Shown: one piece after another, positions 6,489 to 11,400 of the stretch
Layout of the letters: each line of letters opens with the position of its first letter
Position numbering within the stretch: position 1 is the stretch's first letter
NCBI GenBank assembly: GCA_964639275.1
Contig: CAZXCQ010000204.1
Location: 1 to 11,400 of the forward strand
Source: CAZXCQ01 sp964639275
GTDB taxonomy: Bacteria; Desulfobacterota; DSM-4660; Desulfatiglandales; Desulfatiglandaceae
Length of the DNA stretch: 11,400 nucleotides
Direction: 5' to 3'
The notes under the pieces: model-generated
The model's database searches: none
What the model was told of the DNA's origin: nothing
Seen by the model: only the letters and a program-made list of their open reading frames with translations
Program-made: the position numbers and the translations under genes

Positions 6489-7374
6489 TAAGGCTGACAG
6501 TGCCACTTTGCCCAGAAAAGGGTTGAGCGATCTCGCAATCAGAAATTTCTTTATCATACCTACGATTTCATTTCTGATCTTGTTTAATGTGTTCCCCCTC
6601 TTTTACTCCCTCATTCTCAGCTTCGCGGATTACAGCGCCACAGGCACTGAAGCACCTGTATGGGTGGGGCTGAAAAACTACAGGGACATTCTGAATGATC
6701 CGGACATCTGGCAGAATTTTTTCCTGACCGGAAAATACGTCTTGATCACGGTATCGGGGCAGGTGGTCGCAGGTTTCGGTATTGCCCTCATGCTCAACCG
6801 CCAGTTTAGGGGAAAGGGGCTTGTCACGACCCTGTTATTGTTGCCGATGATGATGTCCATGGCGGTCATTGGTCTGTTCTGGAAGCTGCTCTGGGACACA
6901 AAGCTCGGCATCGTTAATTACCTTGTAGGTCTCAAGGGTTTTGTCTGGCTTTCAAGCCCTGAGTGGGCCCTGATCGCCATCGCCATCACGGATATCTGGA
7001 TGTGGTCCCCCTTTGTCATGCTGCTGAGCCTGGCAGGGCTTTCAGCCATTCCCCAGCACCTCTACGAAGCGGCATCCATTGACAGGGCTTCCCGATGGTT
7101 CATATTCCGGCGGATTACACTGCCCCTTGTCACCCCGCTGCTCCTTATCGCGATCATTTTCCGGACCATGGAGGCTTTCAAGACCTTTGATCTGGCCTAT
7201 AACATGACAGGCGGCGGCACGAATACGGAGTTGCTATCCATAAAATTGTATAATCTGGCGTTTATGCAGTGGAATACGAGCAAGTCCTGTGCTCTTGCTT
7301 ATATCCTGTTGATCATGGTTATAGCTATCAGCAACATCTATATCAAATATCTGAACAAAGCGAGGGAACGATAA
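6481..7374 (+). CDS. ABC transporter permease, MalF/UgpA type
   Basis: This 297-residue inner-membrane subunit has about six transmembrane helices, beginning with FFIIPTISFLILFNVFPLFYSLI (23-45). The EAA loop that docks the ATPases is at 196-215: EAASIDRASRWFIFRRITLP. The nearly invariant glycine at position seven of this motif is Arg202 here (codon AGG, one base from GGG). The loop is otherwise intact. The start at 6481 is used because AAGGAG is 4 nt upstream; upstream TTG/ATG codons at 6463/6466 have no ribosome site. It follows the binding-protein gene by 114 bp with a hairpin between, and the second permease begins 1 nt after its stop. It would form the translocation pore with that partner. 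Confidence 0.94.
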   Translation: MSSKADSATLPRKGLSDLAIRNFFIIPTISFLILFNVFPLFYSLILSFADYSATGTEAPVWVGLKNYRDILNDPDIWQNFFLTGKYVLITVSGQVVAGFGIALMLNRQFRGKGLVTTLLLLPMMMSMAVIGLFWKLLWDTKLGIVNYLVGLKGFVWLSSPEWALIAIAITDIWMWSPFVMLLSLAGLSAIPQHLYEAASIDRASRWFIFRRITLPLVTPLLLIAIIFRTMEAFKTFDLAYNMTGGGTNTELLSIKLYNLAFMQWNTSKSCALAYILLIMVIAISNIYIKYLNKARER

Positions 7375-7375
7375 T

Positions 7376-8314
7376 ATGCCAGCCGTGGAATCAAAGCGAT
7401 ACAAGGCAATAAACGGTATTATCGTCGCATTGGTCGTTGTAGTGATGTTGATATATCTGATACCCTTTTATTGGATTTGTTCAACGGCCTTCAAGTCAAG
7501 GCTCGATGCTGCTACAGTCCCTCCGACCGTCTTTTTCAAACCGACGGTCACACCCTTCGTAAAACTTGTCACGAAAAGATCTCAGCGACGAAATGTGGTC
7601 ACCCCGGAGCAATATGCAAAGGCGAAATGGTATGAAAAGCTGGTTTATGACGAAGGGGAAAGGATCCTTAAAAAATCACACTATTTGAATCGATTTTGGA
7701 ACAGCTTGGTCATTGCCTCTGTCAGCACGTTCCTGGCATTAGGCCTGGGGACATTGACGGCATACGGTTTTTCGCGGTTTAAGGTGGCCGGAGAAAATGA
7801 CTGGCTCTTCTTTATATTGAGCACAAGGATGTTGCCGCCTGTGGTGGTGGGCATCCCAATCTTCTTGATGTACCGGAAGATCGGAATCTTTGACACCCAC
7901 ATAGGTATGATTTTCCTCTATACCTCATTCAACCTCTCTTTTGCAGTATGGCTGATGAAAGGGTTTATTGATGAAATCCCCAAAGAATATGAAGAAGCCG
8001 CCATGGTCGACGGGTATACGAGATTTCAGGCCTTCCGGAAGATTGTGCTTCCGCAGTTGCCGACGGGAATGGCAGCCACCGCGGTTTTCTCCTTTATTAC
8101 GGCATGGAATGAGTATGCATTGGCCTTGATACTGACATCAAAAGAGGCGCAAACCGCGGTGCCTTTTATCCCTTCTCAGATAGGGTCCGGCCTTACGGAT
8201 TGGTCTACCATAGCAGCCGGGACACTCGTTTTCTTATTGCCTGTCGCCATCCTCACCTATTACTTGCGCAACCATCTCCTGAGGGGTGTTACCTTCGGGG
8301 CCATCAGGAAGTAA
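7376..8314 (+). CDS. ABC transporter permease, MalG type, with long first periplasmic loop
   Basis: The second pore subunit has 312 residues, slightly long for the family. Helix 1 is at about 12-35 (IIVALVVVVMLIYLIPFYW), followed by the conserved STAFKS. Residues about 60-105 form an extended charged stretch (KRSQRRNVVTPEQYAKAKWYEKL) before NSLVIASVSTFLALGLGTLTAYGFSRF. In most relatives this interval is shorter. The EAA motif is canonical: EEAAMVDGYTRFQAFRKIVLP (206-226), with Gly213 present, unlike permease 1. The start codon is 1 nt after the preceding stop, with a modest GAGGG ribosome site about 9 nt upstream, so translational coupling is likely. The two permeases and two ATPases should form a heteromeric complex. 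Confidence 0.95.
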   Translation: MPAVESKRYKAINGIIVALVVVVMLIYLIPFYWICSTAFKSRLDAATVPPTVFFKPTVTPFVKLVTKRSQRRNVVTPEQYAKAKWYEKLVYDEGERILKKSHYLNRFWNSLVIASVSTFLALGLGTLTAYGFSRFKVAGENDWLFFILSTRMLPPVVVGIPIFLMYRKIGIFDTHIGMIFLYTSFNLSFAVWLMKGFIDEIPKEYEEAAMVDGYTRFQAFRKIVLPQLPTGMAATAVFSFITAWNEYALALILTSKEAQTAVPFIPSQIGSGLTDWSTIAAGTLVFLLPVAILTYYLRNHLLRGVTFGAIRK

Positions 8315-8324
8315 GGAGCAGTCC

Positions 8325-8510
8325 ATGTTTAGAAAACTGAGTAACAAATATTTTGAGCCCGTTGCCATGTGGCTCATGACATTGGGACTTGTATGCATTG
8401 TCCAGCCATGGTCGATGTTTTTTCATCGTTATGGTGTCGTTATTGTCCTGGTCGGCCTTGTGGGATTTATCTTTTTCAGCCATATTAAACCCTTGCCTGA
8501 AGAAGAATGA
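8325..8510 (+). CDS. Small membrane protein, 61 aa, two predicted TM helices
   Basis: I do not recognise this small protein by family. It has a basic N-terminus (MFRKLSNKYFEP), a hydrophobic helix at about 12-33 containing a Trp-rich edge (IVQPWSMFF), a second helix at about 36-53 (YGVVIVLVGLVGFIFF) and an acidic tail EEE. The positive-in pattern suggests both ends in the cytoplasm. AAGGAG overlaps the stop codon of permease 2 and lies 6 nt before the ATG, so expression should be coupled. Its position between permease and ATPase genes suggests an accessory subunit of the importer. The published glycerol importer GlpSTPQV operons also carry a small membrane protein gene, DUF2160, near the permeases; similarity to it is by context only. 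Confidence 0.8.
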   Translation: MFRKLSNKYFEPVAMWLMTLGLVCIVQPWSMFFHRYGVVIVLVGLVGFIFFSHIKPLPEEE

Positions 8511-8552
8511 TCGGATGACTTCGGCAAAATTGAAAGAAGCGGAAAACCACTC

Positions 8553-9659
8553 ATGGCAGACATTAGTTTAGTGAACATTGAAAAATATTTTGGCGATCTC
8601 TGTGTTATCAGAAGAATGAATCTGGAAGTAAAGGACGGTGAGTTTATGGTCCTCCTGGGCCCTTCAGGATGCGGAAAGACAACGACCTTAAGGGCTATCG
8701 CAGGGCTTGAAGAAGTTGATGCAGGCGACATTCTGATAGACGGAAAGTCCGTCAAACATCTCAGGGCGCGAGACCGTGATATCGCCTTCGTGTTTCAGTC
8801 GTACGCGCTTTATCCTCACCTTACCGCATTTGAAAATATCGCTTTCCCTCTCAAGGCGACCAAAGCCGGCAAGGCCTTGATAGAAGAGAGGGTAAGGGAT
8901 GTGGCCAGAATCCTGCAGATCGGGCATATCCTCAATAAAAAACCCTCTCATCTCAGCAGCGGGGACATGCAAAGGGTCGCGGTCGGCCGCACGATGGTAA
9001 GAAGGCCAAAGGCGTTCCTGATGGATGAACCCATCGGATCTCTGGATGCCAGGCTGCGGGAAAGTATGAGGACGGAACTGAAACACCTGCACATGGAAAT
9101 CCATGCCACGACCGTCTATGTCACCCATGATCAGATTGAAGCCATGTCCATAGCTGATAATATAGCTATCATGCATGAAGGGATGCTCCAGCAGATCGGC
9201 AGCCCCGAGGAGGTTTACGATCATCCCGCGAATCTTTTCGTTGCGCAGTTCATCGGCAGTCCCATCATGAATGTCCTGGATTGTGCCATCGGTAATGATG
9301 GGGGCAATAGAATGCTCATCCTGGGGCGTGATGGGCTAAAGCTTCCTTTATCCAAACCTCTCTTTGATCACATCCAGGGTACGAATATCCCCGAAGGTCA
9401 GTTGGCCGTTGGGATAAGGTCCGAAGCGGTTCTAGTGGAAAGAGAGGCAAAGGGGAACTATGAGAAGGCGGAAGTGAAGATTATCGAGCCCGTAGGCCCC
9501 CACGATTTTGTAGATGTCAAGGTTGGGGATCAATTAGTGCGTGCAAAAACACCGCCCCGTTATGTCAATAAATCAGACAAAATGGTGTGGATAGGGCTTG
9601 AAGAGCAAAGGATCCACTTCTTTGACAAAAGGAGCGGTAGTTCTCTGATATTCAGGTAA
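8553..9659 (+). CDS. ABC transporter ATP-binding protein 1 (MalK/UgpC-like, degenerate signature)
   Basis: This 368-residue cytoplasmic ATPase powers import. Walker A is GPSGCGKTT (36-44), the Q-loop Gln82 lies in FQSYALYPH, Walker B is AFLMDE (154-159), the D-loop is GSLDA and the switch His192 is in VTHDQ. The signature is LSSGD (134-138) instead of LSGGQ/E: the first glycine is Ser and the last residue Asp. Residues from about 240 form the OB-type TOBE regulatory domain, ending in HFFDKRSGSSL. The start ATG has a weak ribosome site after a 42-nt gap. A second, distinct ATPase follows 10 bp later, so the two are likely a heterodimer rather than one homodimer. All ATP-binding residues are intact in this copy. 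Confidence 0.95.
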   Translation: MADISLVNIEKYFGDLCVIRRMNLEVKDGEFMVLLGPSGCGKTTTLRAIAGLEEVDAGDILIDGKSVKHLRARDRDIAFVFQSYALYPHLTAFENIAFPLKATKAGKALIEERVRDVARILQIGHILNKKPSHLSSGDMQRVAVGRTMVRRPKAFLMDEPIGSLDARLRESMRTELKHLHMEIHATTVYVTHDQIEAMSIADNIAIMHEGMLQQIGSPEEVYDHPANLFVAQFIGSPIMNVLDCAIGNDGGNRMLILGRDGLKLPLSKPLFDHIQGTNIPEGQLAVGIRSEAVLVEREAKGNYEKAEVKIIEPVGPHDFVDVKVGDQLVRAKTPPRYVNKSDKMVWIGLEEQRIHFFDKRSGSSLIFR

Positions 9660-9669
9660 GGGAGATATC

Positions 9670-10758
9670 GTGGCTCAGATCAGACTGGAGAATGTAACAA
9701 AAACATTCGGACATATCACGGCCATCAAGGACCTTTCTTTGACCATTCATGACGGGGAATTCTTTGTCCTTTTGGGCCCGACGGGGGCGGGAAAAACCAC
9801 GACCCTGCGGACCATCGCCGGGTTGGAGGTGCCGGAAAAGGGGGATATCTTTATTGATTCTCAGAGCGTGATCAATTGGGCCCCTGCTCAAAGAGACGTA
9901 GCGCTTGTGTTCCAATACTATTCTCTCTACCCACATTATACGGTCAGGCAAAATTTGGAGTTTCCCTTAAGACCCAAGATCAGAAATCTGTCGGCCGATG
10001 AGATAGCTTCTCGTGTCCTGAAAGCGGCCAACACGCTCCGGATTGACCACCTGTTGGAGCGGAAGACCGAGAACTTGAGCGGTGGTGAGATGCAACGGGT
10101 TGCCATAGGCCGGGCTATTGTGAGAGAACCCAAGGTCTTTTTGATGGATGAACCTCTATCCAACCTGGATGCAAAACTGAGGGAAGTTCTCAGGACGGAA
10201 TTGAAAGGCCTTCAAACAGACTTGGGCGCTACATTTCTCTACGTCACCCATGACCAGGTTGAGGCGATGACAATGGGGGACAGGATCGGGATATTGGGTC
10301 ACGGCAAGATTGTCCAGATCGGAACGCCCTATGAGGCATATAATCACCCAAAGAACTTGTATGTTGCCTCGCTCATTGGATCGCCCGTCATGAATTTTCT
10401 TGATGCATTTATTCAGGACGGACTTATGAAGGCGGATAATAACCTGTTTGAGTTGGTCCTGGAGAATAGTACCATTCAACGAATCAAAGGCTATAATGGA
10501 GCCGTAAGGATCGGCATCAGGGCCGAAGATATCCACATGCCTGTAGAAAAAGGCATTAAAGGAAGAATATACGGGATTGAAAACGTGGGTATGGAAAAGA
10601 TTGTTGCCTTTAAAGTCAAAGATCATACTTTTCGATCCACCGTTGATCCAAAATATGACTTTCATATCGATGCCGAAGTGGGATTTTCACTTGCTCAAGA
10701 CCGGCTGCACTTTTTTGACAAAGATTCAGGAGAAAATCTGTTTAATTTTGAGAAGTGA
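9670..10758 (+). CDS. ABC transporter ATP-binding protein 2 (MalK/UgpC-like)
   Basis: The second ATPase has 362 residues. Walker A is GPTGAGKTT (36-44), Gln82 lies in FQYYSLYPH, the signature LSGGE (136-140) is near-canonical, Walker B is VFLMDE (156-161), the D-loop is SNLDA and the switch His194 is in VTHDQ. A TOBE-type C-terminal domain ends with LHFFDKDSGENLF. The start is GTG at 9670, with GGGAG overlapping the stop of ATPase 1 and a 5-nt spacer. It differs throughout from ATPase 1, so this is an old duplication and not a recent copy. It is the last intact gene of the operon; no clear terminator follows. Confidence 0.95.
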   Translation: MAQIRLENVTKTFGHITAIKDLSLTIHDGEFFVLLGPTGAGKTTTLRTIAGLEVPEKGDIFIDSQSVINWAPAQRDVALVFQYYSLYPHYTVRQNLEFPLRPKIRNLSADEIASRVLKAANTLRIDHLLERKTENLSGGEMQRVAIGRAIVREPKVFLMDEPLSNLDAKLREVLRTELKGLQTDLGATFLYVTHDQVEAMTMGDRIGILGHGKIVQIGTPYEAYNHPKNLYVASLIGSPVMNFLDAFIQDGLMKADNNLFELVLENSTIQRIKGYNGAVRIGIRAEDIHMPVEKGIKGRIYGIENVGMEKIVAFKVKDHTFRSTVDPKYDFHIDAEVGFSLAQDRLHFFDKDSGENLFNFEK

Positions 10759-10781
10759 CCTTTTCGAGCCGTAGATCCCCT

Positions 10782-11045
10782 CTGCACCAGGGCGGCCTTA
10801 CGGGACTCCAGATCCCTTTCAAGGGCGCGGTCTTCTACTTCCACCGCCACAGGACCGAGAAGAACTTACTCCAATTCACATCCCCCAATCCGGGAAGCTT
10901 GGGGGTGTGGAACTCCAGCGGTGTCGCCATGATTCCTACCTGGTTGAGATGATCCCAATCCAAACGGGCGTCTCTCAGGTGCACGTGAAAGATGCGTTCC
11001 TTGAACTCATAGATGGGCGTGAGAGGGATCTTGGTTCAATCCCCA
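10782..11045 (-). pseudogene. Decayed C-terminal remnant of a xylose-isomerase-like sugar phosphate isomerase/epimerase
   Basis: Reading the minus strand, three family-like blocks occur in family order but in three frames. Block 1 (11045-11013) is WGLNQDPSHAH, matching the metal-site DPSH segment. Block 2 (11017-10850) begins PIYEFKERIFHVHLRDARLD, has GIMATPLEFHTPKLPGLGDVNW and ends FFSVL; stops bound it. Block 3 (10850-10782) is VAVEVEDRALERDLESRKAAL. Residues usually found between the blocks are missing, so small deletions with frameshifts occurred. The N-terminal half is absent. Intact members are TIM-barrel, metal-dependent isomerases of about 280-340 residues. The remnant lies antisense to the operon and next to the ATPase stop. 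Family identity rests on my recall of its motifs. Confidence 0.72.
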
Positions 11046-11093
11046 CAAGAAAGGTTTTTTTGATAGAGACTATTTGTTGCCTTCCGTGATATA

Positions 11094-11108
11094 GTCCAAA
11101 TCCTGGAC
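11094..11108. repeat. Short palindrome upstream of the lyase gene
   Basis: GTCCAaatccTGGAC is a perfect 5-bp inverted repeat with a 5-nt spacer, 32 nt before the lyase start. A TATAGT hexamer overlaps its left edge (11090-11095) but lacks a good -35. It could be an operator; it may also be chance. Confidence 0.25.
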
Positions 11109-11139
11109 CTGAAAAATGCATTTATAGAGGAGGTTGTCG

Positions 11140-11400
11140 ATGAGCGGATATGATATCTTTAAGGTCCATCCAAGGATGCCAAGGAAGGTCACTCTGGCCG
11201 ATATAACGGCCAGAGATGGACTTCAGCACGAAGAGGCGTGGATTCCCACCGAGGCAAAGGTCTATTACCTTCAGGAACTGGCCTTTGCGGGGGTGAAGCG
11301 GTTTGAGGTGACAAACCTGGGAAGCCCAAGGGTGATGCCCCAGTTCAAGGACGCCGAAGAGGTGCTAAAGGGCGTAAGGGATGAAATATTCATAAAGAGA
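11140..11400 (+). CDS. HMG-CoA lyase-like DRE-TIM metallolyase, 5' part
   Basis: The first 87 residues of a gene that runs off the window. The family (HMGL-like pyruvate carboxyltransferases) cleaves or forms carbon-carbon bonds in acyl-CoA or keto acids using a divalent metal. VTLADITARDGLQHEE (17-32) contains the RDGLQ motif of HMG-CoA lyases, with the catalytic Arg25 and metal-binding Asp26. KRFEVTNLGSPRVMPQFKDAEEVL corresponds to the lyase EVTSFVSPxxVPQMAD segment, with Asn-Leu-Gly replacing Ser-Phe-Val. The ATG has AGGAGG 6 nt upstream. It is separated from the transporter by the isomerase remnant and may have its own promoter. With the CoA-transferase it suggests CoA-thioester catabolism. 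The exact substrate is uncertain. Confidence 0.88.
   Translation, partial: MSGYDIFKVHPRMPRKVTLADITARDGLQHEEAWIPTEAKVYYLQELAFAGVKRFEVTNLGSPRVMPQFKDAEEVLKGVRDEIFIKR

Noticed and set aside
8515..8571. An 18-codon frame overlapping the start of ATPase 1, possible coupling peptide
   Set aside because: There is no Shine-Dalgarno and no evidence beyond an ATG and a stop; too short to support.
8688..9224. A 178-codon minus-strand frame inside ATPase 1
   Set aside because: It is antisense to conserved Walker and signature motifs; no start signal or recognisable domain.
10156..10665. A 169-codon minus-strand frame inside ATPase 2
   Set aside because: It is the complement of a conserved coding region and has no independent support.
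1..11400. CRISPR array, tRNA, rRNA, insertion sequence or prophage genes
   Set aside because: I looked for regular repeats, cloverleaf-like segments, transposase motifs and phage proteins and saw none.

Overview
The window reads as a piece of a chromosome from an anaerobic or metabolically versatile Gram-negative bacterium. A Desulfobacterota-type (former Deltaproteobacteria) host is my best guess. It rests on the mix of a family III CoA-transferase, an iron-sulfur-flavoprotein-like reductase, an HMG-CoA-lyase-type enzyme and strong AGGAGG ribosome sites. No rRNA or other marker gene is present, so this is inference. I see no mobile element, CRISPR array, tRNA or rRNA.

Layout. Positions 21-1235 (+) encode a CaiB/BaiF family III CoA-transferase. 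It converges, with a 14 bp gap, on a minus-strand pair: a flavodoxin-fold/FMN-reductase-like protein with a C-terminal zinc ribbon (2470-1613), then an unrecognised 119-residue protein (1609-1250). Also on the minus strand is an IclR-family regulator (3523-2726). A 473-bp intergenic region (3524-3996) carries clustered palindromes and a candidate promoter. It separates the regulator from a divergently transcribed ABM/quinol-monooxygenase-like small protein (3997-4308). A 744-bp stretch without a convincing gene follows (4309-5052).

Positions 5053-10758 (+) form the core of the window: a complete ABC importer of the carbohydrate type (CUT1/MalFG-like). The order is secreted binding protein, two permeases, a tiny two-helix membrane protein and two different MalK-type ATPases. 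The tight spacing from 6481 onward indicates one transcription unit. An 11-bp hairpin lies between the binding-protein gene and the first permease gene, the usual arrangement for making more binding protein than membrane subunits. Having two non-identical ATPases plus a small membrane protein recalls the published GlpSTPQV glycerol importer layout, but the substrate cannot be read from this sequence.

Positions 10759-11139 hold no intact gene. They do contain a decayed minus-strand remnant of a xylose-isomerase-like TIM-barrel (sugar phosphate isomerase/epimerase) gene, recognisable as three blocks in three frames. At 11140 an HMG-CoA-lyase-like DRE-TIM enzyme begins and runs off the window.

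Working together: the IclR regulator probably controls a catabolic locus in which an organic, possibly sugar-like, substrate is imported by the ABC system. The CoA-transferase and the lyase would process CoA-linked intermediates. The isomerase remnant suggests that the pathway once included, or lay next to, a sugar-processing step that has been lost here. No wholly new system is evident. The most noteworthy signals are the asymmetric ATPase pair with its embedded small membrane protein, an EAA-loop glycine-to-arginine change in permease 1, the isomerase remnant, and possible RNA-level control at 6397-6488 and in the 3897-3996 leader.
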